Shown: positions 1 to 11,158, numbered from the stretch's first letter. The stretch is 64,000 bases of DNA from Rhypophila decipiens (GCA_033297075.1 MU858084.1:62001-126000); one strand, 5' to 3'. Made by a program: numbers and translations. Notes: generated by a model from the letters alone, not told the origin.

Positions 1-1038
1 AGATGTAATTTACTCCATTCCAGCTCTTGGGGCAAATCTTCATGGCTCATGTCGGCAGGACGTAGGGTGGGTGGTATCCGTCAGCAATGCCATTATGACT
101 GCAGAACTAGTCTACCAGGCATATCAAGTCGGCCGTACGAGATTGGCCGCGTAAACACAGAACAGGCAGACTGATTCACTGAATACTTGGAATAGCACGG
201 AATTACTACAGGGTTTAGACCAGAGTAACTAGTCTGCAACGGTGCAGTCGAAGCGAACATGGTGGCAGTGACAGAAGAATAGGCCGTAAAAAGCAAATTC
301 CACGTCTGTTAAACGACGGTTACAGGACGACAGAAAACTAAATAATACCCCTTTGAGGAGCTAATGAGGCTGGAATACTCACTACTCAATGCGTTGTGAA
401 GTACATAATGCACATGTACATCCACTCTTGTTCGTCTCTGGGGGCCTTCCACAACTCCCGAGACACGGATGCGGATTAAAAGACAAATTGGCACCAACGG
501 AACTGACCGTCGGAGAAATAGCTGAATGGGAAAAGTTAAAATGTATTTGGTGTGGTCGTGTCAATAAAGGCGCTCACATGTGCCACAACATCACAGGTGT
601 CAGGCCGGGTCATCCTATTCGTTCAACCGTGGTGATTTGCAAAGGACGAGCACAGTGCATCAGGCAGCTCGTGATGTAATAGGATTAGTTGGAGGTATTC
701 TGCTGGAATCACAGCCCCATACCGCCTCGGGGCGGATGTTTGTCGGATCCGTCAATATTCCTGATTTTATGGATCAGCGAGCCTTCGGGTGATCACCTTG
801 GTCCTCACATCTCACGTCACATGTTGGACACATTGGGTCTCAACCAGATATTATAAGAAATAAGTGCAGTGTCGCCAGGCATTCTCACATCTAGCTGTTA
901 AGTTACTCACATTGTCCCGGTGCTCTGAGCTCAGATTTCAGCAAGTTTCCAGGAAGAAGTCAGTTATATTTCCAAGATACAAGATTGATTCTTTCACCTC
1001 CTACACACCTCAAGCAATCATTCCTTTCACACCGCAGG
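1..1038. other. Intergenic stretch upstream of the first P450
   Basis: No convincing gene is seen. The short open frames on both strands lack domains, signal peptides or consistent codon bias, and several begin at non-ATG codons. The last 300 bases probably hold the promoter and 5' leader of the P450 that starts at 1039. Confidence 0.5.
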
Positions 1039-2745
1039 ATGGCGGGCTTCGGTGTGGGGTCAGATCTGATCTTGTATCTCTCTCCAGTCCTCGTCCTCTC
1101 GCTCCTTGTTCGCCGTCTCGTTCACTTCTTCAATGACAAGAAGCTTATCAAACAGCATGGATGCAAGCCGCCCATGAACATAGCGCCCCTCTGGGACCCT
1201 ATCTTGGGCATCGACCTCGTCCTCCAGTTCATACGCGCCGCCAGGGAAGGACGATATATTCGTTTCTCGGGCGGCAGACTGATCAGCTACGATTATGCCA
1301 CCTATGTGATCAAACGCCTCGCCCTTCCAGACACCATCTACACAGCCGAGCCAGAGAACATCAAGCACATCCTGGCCACTGAATTCAAGAACTTTGGGCT
1401 GGCCGAGCTACGGATCAACGCCATGTTTCCTCTCTTCGGCAGTTCCATCTTCACCACCAACGGTCCTGCCTGGGCGCATTCCCGAGCCCTTCTCCGACCG
1501 AGCTTCACGCGGTCCAACATGGCGCCCTTGCACAAAATGATGGAGCGGCATTTTCAACTCTTGCTCAACCATATCCCTCGCGACAAGTCGTTCTTCGACC
1601 TCCAGCAGCCCTTCTTTTGCTTCACCATGGACACTGCCACCGAGTTCCTCATGGGAAAGTCTACGCACACATTAGATTCCACCCGTCACTCCGAGGCCGA
1701 ACGGCATTTCGTGCAAGACTACCTCAACTGCTGCTATGAGGCCGTACTCAAGATCGTCTTGGGCAAGCTGCAGATTTTCCGTTATAGTCGGACAGCCTCC
1801 AAGGCCCGAGATCGTGCCTGGGCCTATGTCGACGGCTTCGCCGAACATGCGCTGGCCAGCCGAGAGGCGCGCAAGGTAAAAGGCGAGAGTGCGATTGAGG
1901 ATGAAGGGGACGATTCAGCCGAGTACAACTTTCTCGAGGAGATGACGGCCCAGACAAACAGCCGTGCTGAACTGCGAAGTGAGGTGCTCGGCGTCTTGCT
2001 CGCTAGCCGAGACACCACAGCTGCACTGCTGAGTAACCTGTTCTATGCGCTCTCCAGGAGGCCACACATCTACGCTAAGCTGAGGACCGAGGTGCTGTCC
2101 CGGATCAAGGGGCCTTTGCCCACCGAAGAGGAGCTGAACAACATGACATATTTGAGGTGGTGTATCAACGAGAGTAAGTCCTATCATTACTAGTAGGTTA
2201 GGGTTATTAGATTTCGACTAACTGTCTGGTACTAATGGTACTAGCCCTCCGCTTCCACCCCGTCGTACCAGGCAACACTCGCGAAGCCCTCTGTGACACC
2301 ACCATTCCTCTAGGTGGCGGTCCAGATGGCAAGTCACCCTTGTTTGTCAAGAAGGGAACGCCCGTTATTTACAACCTCCACGCCATCCACCGACGACCTG
2401 ATATTTATGGCGACGACTCCCACGAGTTCCGTCCCGAGAGGTGGGATGGACTACGCCCGGGTTGGGGATTTATACCCTTTAACGGCGGGCCAAGGATATG
2501 TTTGGGTCGTAAGTTTCGCATGTCCCGCCTCCCCTAGCAGAATGCTGACTCTTGCTCTTGTCTCCAAATTAGAGCAGTTCGCTTTGAGTGAAGCATCCTT
2601 TGTAATTGCCCGAATGCTTCAGTGCTTTGAGTCCATTGAGACGAATGACTCGTCGGATTGGCTCGAATCCTACTCGCTGGTCATGTGCAGTAAGAAAGGT
2701 GTCAGTGTCTCTTTGACCCCTGATAAGGAGCATCTGGGGTGGTGA
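1039..2745 (+). CDS. Cytochrome P450, CYP52-like (alkane/fatty-acid hydroxylase type)
   Basis: Three exons: 1039-2173, 2245-2508 and 2573-2745, giving 523 residues. Introns start GTAAGT and end TAG, and the first has an ACTAAC-like branch site. An N-terminal membrane anchor (about residues 5-25) suggests ER location. The K-helix ExxR is rebuilt across intron 1 (NETLRFHP) and the heme loop FNGGPRICLGQQFA across intron 2, which confirms both junctions. The ETLR..HPVVPGNTR and CLGQQFAL patterns are typical of the CYP52 group, whose members hydroxylate the terminal carbon of alkanes and fatty acids with NADPH-P450 reductase. The ATG at 1039 was chosen because it begins directly before the hydrophobic anchor. 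One oddity is the I-helix, which reads ASRDTT where AGRDTT is expected. The substrate is inferred only from family resemblance. Confidence 0.85.
2174..2244 (+). other. Intron 1 of the CYP52-like gene
   Basis: GTAAGT donor, a CTAAC element about 25 bases before the acceptor, and a CTAG acceptor. Removing it joins the two halves of the ExxR/ETLR motif in frame. Confidence 0.85.
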
Positions 2746-2931
2746 CGGGGAACCGAGGCAGAGAGGATCATCATAAAGCGGCTAGATCAAGCTTTCTTAG
2801 TCTCTTAAAGACAGCCGTTCCATTTTATCTGAAGCCTTTCTTAGAAAGATAAAGTTGCAAAAGAAATTCCGAAATCAGATCTGTAGTTTTAGTTAATGCA
2901 AAACAGAATTACAAAACGAACCAAAAAGGAT

Positions 2932-3029
2932 TGGATACACCCGGGATTGAACCGGGGACCTTTCACAAGGTCGCGGCATCTCAGTTGAGATGATGCGAAG
3001 CGAAAATCATACCACTAGACCATGTACCC
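2932..3029 (-). tRNA. tRNA-Ala(CGC), intron-containing
   Basis: Read on the minus strand, 5' end at 3029. The acceptor stem GGGTACA/TGTATCC is complete, with A73. The T arm has stem CCCGG/CCGGG around TTCAATC. The anticodon stem TTCGC/GTGAA closes around loop TTCGCA..T, with an intron of about 26 bases after position 37. The anticodon is CGC, which reads GCG (Ala). Pair 3-70 is G-U, the known alanine identity element, and A73 agrees. A GCG near the intron's 3' end can pair with the anticodon, as expected for a spliced tRNA. The D arm resembles fungal tRNA-Pro. A TTTTT run follows the 3' end as a pol III terminator. Confidence 0.8.
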
Positions 3030-3717
3030 GCTTATTCTTCCTCGGCCAATCAGAGGCGAGAGAATATGTAAAATCATTTTGTTTTAGTGCTATAAGTACA
3101 AACGTCAAGACACAACCATTTAGATGATTGCCCTTGGCAATATGGCCAAGATTTTCAAACCCATCTTAGGGCCGTCAACCCACGATGATTGCTGCTTCTG
3201 ACCACAACAGCGGCCTTGTACGGAGGACTCGTGACATCTAACTGGAGGCAGAGATCTTTCAGTCGGCGCTACTACTCCGTACATGGCATTTGGCGGCGAT
3301 ATGAATGGCAGCTCTCGGGAATGGAACCATCCATCGATGCTGGCCCCTGAGAAGGATTCAATCGTGCCGCGTGGGACTTGTTGGTCTCATTCGCGCCAGC
3401 AACGGTAGCACCAAACCAGTGGCGCAGACCTCAGACCCCTGCAGAAATGGAATGACGAACCGAGTCATCCCATCACGATTGGTGCCTGAACCAAACCCCT
3501 TTACGAGAAACGCGGGTCCTGTCATGCACTCGATGCGGCAGGTAACGACCCATGCCGAAGGATTCGCCAATTTCAGGGAACGTCCGGACGACTCGGGCTG
3601 GAGTGTTGGACGATATAAAGGACACGACACGACCGTCCCCCCATCTCTGATGGACTTGGCGGGTGATGGCCAACTTGAAGTTCGGATTCAGGTTGACCAC
3701 CAGCCCATGTCCTGAAA
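3030..3717. other. Intergenic stretch, promoter side of the Kre9-type gene
   Basis: One frame of 136 codons (3305-3715) ends just before the Kre9-type ATG but has no recognisable features and probably lies in the leader. TACTCCGTA at 3273-3281 is one of three copies of this nine-base word in the window. Confidence 0.4.
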
Positions 3718-5052
3718 ATGGTCAAATCAAAACACCGAAACATCAACGTCGCCGTGCTGGTGGTTATCGCGGTCCTCGCGCCATTATGTAGAGCGATTCA
3801 CTTCACCAACCCCAATTGGGATGCTCGTCCTGGGGAAATTCTCCACCTCACCTGGACGGATCAGGTCAAATGGGCGACGATAACGCTGATGAGCGGTCAG
3901 CCAGAGGCATCTGTGAAAGAGGGCAACGACGTGGTAATATGTTAGTCTCCATGCCTGCACCAGTGCATGTTTCATGGGAGTATGGTTCCCAAAACTTGAA
4001 GTCCAGTCGCTGACCAGAATCCTTCTCCAGCGTATTCCCAAGAACTGGAACTCCAATGGCGGGTGCCCGACGACAAGCCCGAGGGCGACTACTTCCTCCT
4101 GATCCACGATTTGTCAGGGAACACCAACTACTCTCCTGTCTTTAGGCTGGTAAGTGAATGTTGCCATAGTATTATAAGAAGTCACTCAGACATGATGTCG
4201 GAGTACTAACATGATCACGGCATATAGGCATCCGCGGCGCAAAGAACCGTCATTGCGTCAGTTCCATTTACCACCTCGGTCGCTTTTTTCACTTTATCCA
4301 CTGGCACACTATCAGCGGCAACAGGGGCAACAGCAACACCGACCGGCTCTCTTAGCCAGCCGACCGGCAGCAATAACTCGACACAGCCCGAAGTACCACA
4401 AACCTCTTCAGATCTCAGCACGGGAACCAAAGCAGGAATCGCCGTCGGCGCCACGATTGGAATCATGGCTTTACTAGGCGGCATGTCCTTCTTTTTCTAC
4501 CACCGCGGAAAAGCAATCGGTGCTTCCAGACGAGATGACGACCATCTCAGTCCCGGCGGGTGGCGGCATCCGTGGAAGAGGAGAAGGTTACAGTCTAGAG
4601 ACGGCTCAGATCTCGAGGATGGAGGAGTCGGGAAGTTTCGATCCCCAACACCAACACCGCAAGAACTATCAGGGGAGGATAAACTACCGTCCGAGCTGGG
4701 AAGTGACGTGGGCCCGGCGGAGATTGGTACAGACTGGCCCGCTGTGGCGGAGCTATCTGCTGGAGAGCTCTGCATGGAGGAGATGGAACAAGAGTGTGGT
4801 GAGATCAAGCTCAGTCCGCTGACAGTGTCCGAGTCGGGATCGGAATACAGGGCTGGTGAGAAACCCGTCGTCTCGCCTCTAACTCCCGTGCCACCGGACA
4901 AAAACTCAGACCATAAGGAGAGTGAGAAATACCTAAGACGCACGACTGATGGGGCTGGACAAGGACATGATAGACAAGATACAAAGCCGTTGGAGATACA
5001 GATACAGCTGAAGGAGGCTACTGGCAGTCCTCCGCGGGACAAGAAAGGGTGA
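3718..5052 (+). CDS. Kre9/Knh1-type cell-surface protein with one membrane span
   Basis: Three exons: 3718-3940, 4031-4149 and 4228-5052, giving 388 residues. The first donor is GTTAGT, chosen because only it keeps the phase into YSQELELQWRVPDD; the second is GTAAGT. Residues about 8-26 are a signal peptide. The ectodomain (about 27-115) has the Kre9/KNH pattern seen in fungal surface proteins: FTNPNW, W.D.....I.L, LQWRVPDD..GDYFL.I, NYSPVF. A Ser/Thr-rich stalk follows, then one transmembrane helix at about 183-208 with a basic stop (YHRGK). The acidic cytosolic tail of about 180 residues contains no domain I recognise. Kre9-type domains are linked to beta-1,6-glucan and wall assembly in yeast. 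With its long tail this could instead be a wall sensor; that is inference. Confidence 0.8.
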
Positions 5053-5166
5053 TGAATAAACAGCAAGAGCATTGACCTTCAGTTTCCAGCATAACCAAAA
5101 ATGAGAACTTTAGAAGGATTCAAGGACCAAAGAAAAAGAAAGAGAGGTGGCATTCGCCGGGAATTG

Positions 5167-5276
5167 AGCCCGACGTGGGGGTCGAACCCACAACCTTGAG
5201 ATGTCTTTTTTACCTCCAGAAGTTTCCTTCTCCGGGTAGTAAGAGTCTCACGCTCTACCGATTGAGCTAGCCGGGC
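5167..5276 (-). tRNA. tRNA-Lys(CTT), intron-containing
   Basis: Minus strand, 5' end at 5276. The acceptor stem is GCCCGGC/GTCGGGC, the D arm GCTCAATCGGTAGAGC, and the anticodon stem TGAGA/TCTCA around loop CTCTTA..A. The T arm is GTGGG-TTCGACC-CCCAC. Anticodon CTT reads AAG. An intron of about 37 bases follows position 37 and carries AAG near its 3' end for the anticodon-intron pair. A T-rich run about 40 bases downstream may act as terminator. Confidence 0.95.
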
Positions 5277-5617
5277 GGGATTCTCTTGCTTGATGACAAC
5301 GTTGGGAGGAATCGGCTTTGGTATGGAGAATGTGGCTTCCAGCAGAGAACGGTTGTGGGGTCAAGATATTGTCCCTGACTCGAGCTCTCCCTTTCCCAGA
5401 CTCTGACTCGTGGTTCTCTTTGGCTTTTCCTGGACCACTTGATTTAAGAGTTCTGGCGGAGGAGAAGCATAAAAACCTAATATTACGGGTTAAAAGCATC
5501 TAACCATTTCCCAGCTGGAACTCTGTCTCATCCTGCAAATCACGTAATACATGAAGCTCCAGAGCTTCTTTGAGAAAGCTGTGAACCAGCAAACTGCAGC
5601 TATCCTCTTCGAAATGA
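5277..5617. other. Intergenic stretch between tRNA-Lys and the methyltransferase
   Basis: About 340 bases with no gene signal in either strand. It probably contains the 3' end of the methyltransferase transcript. Confidence 0.4.
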
Positions 5618-6469
5618 TCACTTCCACCCCAAAATGTCAGCCTGGACAGCAACATACCACGCCCCGTCCAGAGCCGCCCATATATCCAATGCCACTTTCG
5701 TATCCTCGATTTCCTGATCTGTAATGCCGACTTCAAGCCAGCTCTGCCTAAAAGTCTCGCCCTGTTCCAGCCGTGCCTTGGAAGCTTCGGCGAACCACCT
5801 TCGGGCCTTCTCGTCCGTGTACGCTGTTGTTCCCGCCCCGATTTTGACCTTGTCTACATTGAATCCGACTTGGTAAAATAAACATGGCATGTCGCCGCCG
5901 GGTAGATGCCGAGTGCCAAGCGATCTGAGCATGTTGCCGGCCCACAGTTGGTTGAGGTCATACCTGGCTGGGACGGCGGGCGGTTGGGGGTAGAAATGCA
6001 GATGGGCGGCATCTCTCGTGGCGAGAATGCCGCCTGGCTTGAGGACTCGTCGCATCTCGGCCAGGGCCTGGATTCGCATGTCGTGGGTGCTTAGATGGGG
6101 AAAGAGCTGGGAGCTGAAGACCACATCAAAGGTAGCATCTTTGAAGGGGAGGCCATCGTGGGAGAGAAGGTCTGCTTGGAGGAAGGTCACTTGTTTCCCT
6201 TCTGTGACGATGGAGCTTGATGCGACAGCTTGTTTGGCCTTTTCAAGGACCGTCTCGGAAATATCGACACCGGTCACGGAGCCTTGGGACGAGATGAGGC
6301 CGGCGAATCCAACGGTTATGGTACCCGGACCACAGCCGACATCGAGGATGTGATGAGTCGGTCTGATATGCGGCACAAGAAAGGATGCATCAGAATCGAC
6401 GGTTCGGGAGGCGTGAGTTGCCTGTGTGGCTTGGGAATAGCCCTGGGTGTAGTTTGTTTTGGAAGACAT
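5618..6469 (-). CDS. Class I SAM-dependent methyltransferase (UbiE/Methyltransf_11 type)
   Basis: A single exon of 283 residues. The start is the ATG at 6469 (MSSKTNY); the frame extends 12 bases upstream only through a TTG. Motif I ILDVGCGPGT (about residues 42-51) binds SAM, followed by GVDIS with the ribose-binding acidic residue. Then come TFDVVFSSQLFPHL and the EMRRVLKPGG segment usual in UbiE/COQ5-like small-molecule methyltransferases. The C-terminal half has the cap region with an aromatic-rich end. There is no signal peptide, so the enzyme is probably cytosolic. The acceptor substrate cannot be read from sequence. The neighbouring oxidase is transcribed in the same direction about 300 bases away, but nothing else suggests a pathway. 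Confidence 0.85.
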   Translation of the reverse strand: MSSKTNYTQGYSQATQATHASRTVDSDASFLVPHIRPTHHILDVGCGPGTITVGFAGLISSQGSVTGVDISETVLEKAKQAVASSSIVTEGKQVTFLQADLLSHDGLPFKDATFDVVFSSQLFPHLSTHDMRIQALAEMRRVLKPGGILATRDAAHLHFYPQPPAVPARYDLNQLWAGNMLRSLGTRHLPGGDMPCLFYQVGFNVDKVKIGAGTTAYTDEKARRWFAEASKARLEQGETFRQSWLEVGITDQEIEDTKVALDIWAALDGAWYVAVQADILGWK

Positions 6470-6766
6470 GTTGACAGTCAATCCCTATGTATTTGTTTGA
6501 CCACATTTGCAGACGCCTGCAAATGAGACGTGAGAAGCTCAGAAGTTGGGATTGGAACGTTAGACCCGGATCTCGGATCTAGCCGGAGTTAAGGAGGAGA
6601 AGGTGGACTTGGATAGCTATGATGTAATCGTGTAACAAGGCCAGGCACAAGATAGGAGAGGAATGCCCCACGAGTGCGTGACTAGAGCTTCTATCAAGGT
6701 ACCATTCATTCTATGCTTATCTGATTCCAACTCGAATACGTCGGGTTCTTTTTTTTCCCTCTTCTT

Positions 6767-8292
6767 CTACAAGCTGGCTACAAGCCTCGGGAGGAGCTCA
6801 TCGTCAAATGCCCACAAAACAGCTTGGAAATTGACCGAGAAGGCCCCCCCAGTCCACCAGGTTGACCGCCGCCCCTGCAGGGCATACAACTTCTGCATAA
6901 ATCCGCGCTGAAGCTCCCGCTTGGACACCCTCGCGTGCATTGGTCCGTGGTTTGCCCACGCCTCGACCTGCAGGTTACCTGCTCCAGGAGTAGCAGGCAG
7001 AGTTCCCTGGGCGATCAACCTGTTCAGGTCGGCCTTTACGTGGTTCTGAGCCGCAGCCGTGGATGTGCCGTGATGTCCTACCATCAAGACGCGGAAAAGG
7101 GTCGAGTTGCCGCCGATGGAGTCGTAGCGCACGTTGAAGAGCGGTGGCTTGGGAAGGGCGGTGTAGTCGGTGGAGCCATTGGGCAAGATGGCGCTTCCAG
7201 GAATGTTGACAAGGGAATGCTGGATCGGCAGCGATGGGTGAGTGACCAAGCCGGCATGGATGGTCGAGTACTCAAACTTGGACAAGACACCCAGCTCCTG
7301 GAGGTCGGGGCTGAAAGGGACGAGGTTGGACGGTGTGGGTGGGATGGCCAGTAGGAGCTTCTTGGCCTTGACGAGAGTAATGGTGTTGGTGGCGTGGTTC
7401 TTGACCCAGAGGGTGACCTTTCCTGTGGCCGAGCGAGTGGTCTGGATGACGGTGGACCGATAACGTACGTCGGATCCAAGACGGGCTGCCACGGCCTCGT
7501 AAAGCTCAATGTTGCGGCCAGACGTGGGCGTAAGCTGGCCATAGAGTCCGATGAAAGCGCCGATCATGGGCGTGTTGAAGGTGGCCAAGACCCAGATGGT
7601 AAGCGTGTTGACCAAATCACCGACCCCCAGCCCAGTGCTCTCAAAGATGAGGTTCACAGCTACCTCGAGCTGGTGCTTCTTGATGAACTCGCCAAAAGGG
7701 ATAAGCAGGTCAGCCGGGATCTGGTTGGGAGGTGGGAAGTTGAAGTATCCCGGCAAGATCATGTGCTCATACGGAGCCACGGCAGCGTAGAATCGGTTAA
7801 AGGCTGGAATAATGTCGGCGAACGAGGCTGGCGTATATGGAACAGAAAGACCCGTCTTGAAATCCATGTACCGCGACGTCAAGACCGGCCGGACGGGTGC
7901 ACCAACGGATACGTTCATGCGCTCAAAGAAGGCACGGGCGGGGCCCCAATCGTTGAAGACATTGACACCAAAGTCGACGGGTAAGCCCGTGTCAGGATCG
8001 GTATAAGTATTAACATGACCTCCCTGGCACTTTGTCAGTAATTTGGCCTAAAACAGTTTGCATCTCTGCGACAGGTGATGATGCTTACCAGTGCCTCTTC
8101 CTTCTCGATGAGGACAATGCTCTTGCCGTAGTCTTCCTTGAGTCGGATAGCAGCATAGGAGCCACTGGCACCCCCGCCGATAATGGCCACGTCCTTGTTG
8201 ATCACGCTGGTTGCAATGCTTTCTGGTAGCAAGGTACTGAGAGCCGGCACAAAAGCCGAGCTGGCCAGGAGAAACTTGAAGAAGCCTGCCAT
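6767..8292 (-). CDS. Secreted FAD-dependent amine oxidase-like protein (beta-cyclopiazonate dehydrogenase-like)
   Basis: Two exons, 8089-8292 and 6767-8023, giving 486 residues. The intron has donor GTAAGC and acceptor CCAG, both in phase 0. Residues 1-20 form a signal peptide. The Rossmann motif AIIGGGASGSYAAIRL (about 35-50) and the acidic end of beta-2 (VLIEKE) bind FAD. GGHVNTYTDP directly after the intron is the GG doublet typical of flavin amine oxidases. Length and layout match fungal proteins annotated as beta-cyclopiazonate dehydrogenase-like, but many such homologues lie outside cyclopiazonic acid clusters, and no cluster genes are present here. The product is likely secreted or in the secretory lumen. 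A TATAAATA lies about 100 bases upstream of the ATG. Confidence 0.8.
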
Positions 8293-8389
8293 GTTGATGG
8301 TTGAGACTCAGACTGCAAGGAGGAAACAAAACTTGCTAGATGACAAATGTGACTGCTCCTTGTAAGCCATGGGCAGCTCCCGAACCTCG

Positions 8390-8397
8390 TATTTATA
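8390..8397 (-). promoter_or_regulatory. TATA-like element of the amine oxidase gene
   Basis: TATAAATA on the minus strand, 98-105 bases upstream of the ATG at 8292. This is a plausible core promoter position. Confidence 0.45.
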
Positions 8398-9928
8398 CTC
8401 AAATCGGTTACACGAGCTCCTTTCCGCATTTCAGCATCGTCTACATATGCCCAGCTTCTGTCATCAAGCGTCGTATTGAAGGATTTATAGCGCGTGACTA
8501 CGTGACTCTGCGGACCGCATCCCCTTGGTAAACGATTCCAGGTTGGGTGGGATATTGGAACTTGGAATCTTGGCTACGTTGTCACTCTTCTTGTACGGGT
8601 TACCTCCTTGGCCTTTATGTGCCGACTGTTGCGAACATATTCGGACTTTTTAGTTATGAAGTCAGCTTACTGCGCCTTCCGAGCATCCTGCCGCCTGCGG
8701 CACATCCCGAGGACAGTATGTAGATTTAAAGTCCGAATGATTCCATACTCATCGAGAAGCCAAACGAAAACATTGGATCAGTTCCGGTTCCAATTGCCAA
8801 TTTCTTTATTTCATCGACAAAGAGGCCTGGGTTCGTCATCTGCAAATGACCCTGCCCAGCAGGGAGCCAAGCAGGTGGACAATGCGGTCTTGACCAGTTG
8901 AAGCCAAAGTGATTACAAACTCTACCACCCTACCTGCAGGCTCGGAAGAACTCTTGGTATCAATAAAGCCCCGCTAGGGGTGGTTGCACAAGCTATTCCT
9001 GGCCCATATTTGGTCTTTGCAGTAGTCCCTGGTAGGGTGCATCAAAAGCCTGAGATGTTCAACACCTGATTGTTATTTTTTGATGAATGATGATGAGCTT
9101 CGGGAAGGATTCCGGGGAAAGAAGCACATCCCAGGCTTTCGGGATCAGGGTTTGTCTTACCTAAGACCATCTGCCGTGAAAACTTCAGATGCGCCGAGAC
9201 AATGAAACCAGACGCAGGTCGACGGCGCAGCGAGGGACGCGTACGATCGATCCAGTCGGCTGCCTGGAGACCACAAGAGTTCACTGTCCCTAGGACTCTG
9301 AGCACTTGACCGGCATATTGTTCACCAAGACCGGGGCATTAGTGCGAGGACGGCAGGGTCGGTTCAGTGTTCCTTGCATACACTAGAAGTGAGTGTGGTT
9401 AGGGTATTTACTTGTCAGTGAATAGCAACTGCGGAGGTTTTAAGCGGCCCAATGGGACTCTGTGTCCCCTGAAGGACTCGTCCACACCACATGATAGTGT
9501 GTGCCGACAGCACATCCAATGGTTTGAGGAAACCCGCGCCCAAGGTTGACGGCATTTTGGTTCGTCACAATACCAAGAGAGCGACCGGATTCTGTCACTT
9601 TACGTCTCATTGCCTCTCATTTTTTCTCCTTATCATTTGGCATATGCGAACTGACCAACGGTTCCTTGTTCTTCTTGAGGACATGGTCAGAATGATCACA
9701 ACTAATATTCACTTTTACCTGCTAGCGGAAGCTGATAAAGAGATGACTAGATATAACTGATATCGTTATAATTTAGAAGAAGGATTATAATCCAACAGCT
9801 CATGATGAATAGATGAAATCATCAGAAAAAAGAATGAACAATATCAAGAACAAGAGCTTCAAAGTTGAAACTATATGAAGAATAATTACACCGAATCCAT
9901 GCACATGATGAATCTTGCAGTCAAGTGT
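8398..9928. other. Intergenic stretch between amine oxidase promoter and rhodanese gene
   Basis: About 1.5 kb without a supported gene. Small frames at 8608-8901 (+) and 9042-9305 (-) have no features. The last 150 bases are AT-rich and probably belong to the 3' end of the rhodanese transcript. Confidence 0.4.
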
Positions 9929-10915
9929 TTACAACTCCATATCGTAGTACTTGCTCCACTCTTGGGCACTGCCATCGTACATGACGACGTTGTCGAAGCC
10001 GAGGATTCTGGTCAGGGTGAAGTACAAGGTAGAGGCATAGCCACCGACACCGCAGTAGACAATGATCTGGCCGTAGGTGCGTCCGACGCTGTAGCCGACG
10101 ACGCTTCTGAGCTGGACCAGGATCTCGAGGCTGCTCTTCCAGCTGCCGTCCTCGTTCCAAAAGTTCTTGCCGGGCAGGTTGAGAGCCGAGGGAATGTGGC
10201 CGGGCTTGAGGGCCCATTCCTCCATGACGGATCCGTTGTAGACGGCCTCATCACGGCCATCGAGGAGCACAATGCCCTTGTTGCGCTTGTTGAGGTTGGC
10301 CTTGACGTAGTTGATGTCGACGAGGAAGCTGCGGTCCTCGGTGGCGGTGTAGGTCTTGGGAACGGGGGTTGGGACCACGGTGGTGACGGGCAGAGACTCG
10401 GAGGCCCAGCCGGGGAAACCACCGTCGAGGACGGCAACACGGCCCTCGGAGATGCCGGCGTACTTGAGCGTGGTGGCGACACGGGGCGAGGCAGCCTGGG
10501 GGAAGGCAGGGACGCCGACGCCGTTGACCAGCACGATCTTGGTGGCCGGCGATGGGTTGGAGACACCGGCGGCGCCGAGAGTGGCCATGACGTCGGCTGA
10601 AGGGGGCATCTCAAGGAGAAGGTCCCCGGGTCCCATGACGGACCAAGCTGAGATGGGGTCAAAGGGGAGAGAGATGGAGCCGGGGATGTGGGACTCGGCG
10701 TACTCGGCCGCGGACCGGAGGTCGATGACGACCAGGTTGAGGTGCGGCGCGCACTTTTGCAGCCACCAAGGGGAAACCAGCTCGCCAAAGATGTAGCAGA
10801 CCAGTGGCGTGAAGGTGCGCGGGGTCATGGCCGGGCTGGTGGGAGGAGCCGCCGGCTGCGCGGCGGCGAGACCCAGGAGGGCCGTCGCCGCAAGCGAGAG
10901 ACGGGAGCCAATCAT
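9929..10915 (-). CDS. Secreted tandem-domain rhodanese (thiosulfate sulfurtransferase-like)
   Basis: A single coding exon of 328 residues from the ATG at 10915. The longer upstream frame lies in the leader, which appears to contain an intron. Residues 1-18 (MIGSRLSLAATALLGLAA) are a signal peptide. Two rhodanese domains follow. The first (about 45-180) has LVVIDLRSAAEYAESHIPGS but no cysteine in the active loop (LVNGVGVPAF), as is usual for the inactive half. The second (about 205-325) has VLLDGRDEAVYNG, GHIPSALNLPG and the loop VYCGVGGYAS with the catalytic cysteine. The family moves sulfur from thiosulfate or similar donors to acceptors such as cyanide. Export from the cytosol is unusual for it; the extracellular role is unknown. 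Confidence 0.85.
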   Translation of the reverse strand: MIGSRLSLAATALLGLAAAQPAAPPTSPAMTPRTFTPLVCYIFGELVSPWWLQKCAPHLNLVVIDLRSAAEYAESHIPGSISLPFDPISAWSVMGPGDLLLEMPPSADVMATLGAAGVSNPSPATKIVLVNGVGVPAFPQAASPRVATTLKYAGISEGRVAVLDGGFPGWASESLPVTTVVPTPVPKTYTATEDRSFLVDINYVKANLNKRNKGIVLLDGRDEAVYNGSVMEEWALKPGHIPSALNLPGKNFWNEDGSWKSSLEILVQLRSVVGYSVGRTYGQIIVYCGVGGYASTLYFTLTRILGFDNVVMYDGSAQEWSKYYDMEL

Positions 10916-10929
10916 GATGGTCGTGTGCA

Positions 10930-11158
10930 CTAGAATGGACAATTGGCTCACTGTTAGTCTCGAGATGCGTGGAACCAAAGATGGGCTGAGCAAACAAGAG
11001 GTCTGAGGGTTGTTTGGGTAGCGTTCCGTTTTGTTTCTGGTGTTGTGGTGCTGCGGATGAGGAGCGAGGGACAGCACGGGATTGGAGCGGGGAGAGCGGA
11101 ACACTGCCCACAGACACCGGTGAGGAGGGAGGGGGCTGACGGGCGACGGGCGACTTAC
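10930..11158 (-). other. Probable 5'-UTR intron of the rhodanese gene
   Basis: Minus-strand donor GTAAGT at 11158-11153, branch site ACTAAC at 10958-10953 and acceptor CTAG ending at 10930, 15 bases before the ATG. All three signals are consensus quality and correctly spaced. Confidence 0.65.

Noticed and set aside
93..792. Several short overlapping frames at the left edge
   Set aside because: Mutually overlapping on both strands, without domains or splice support.
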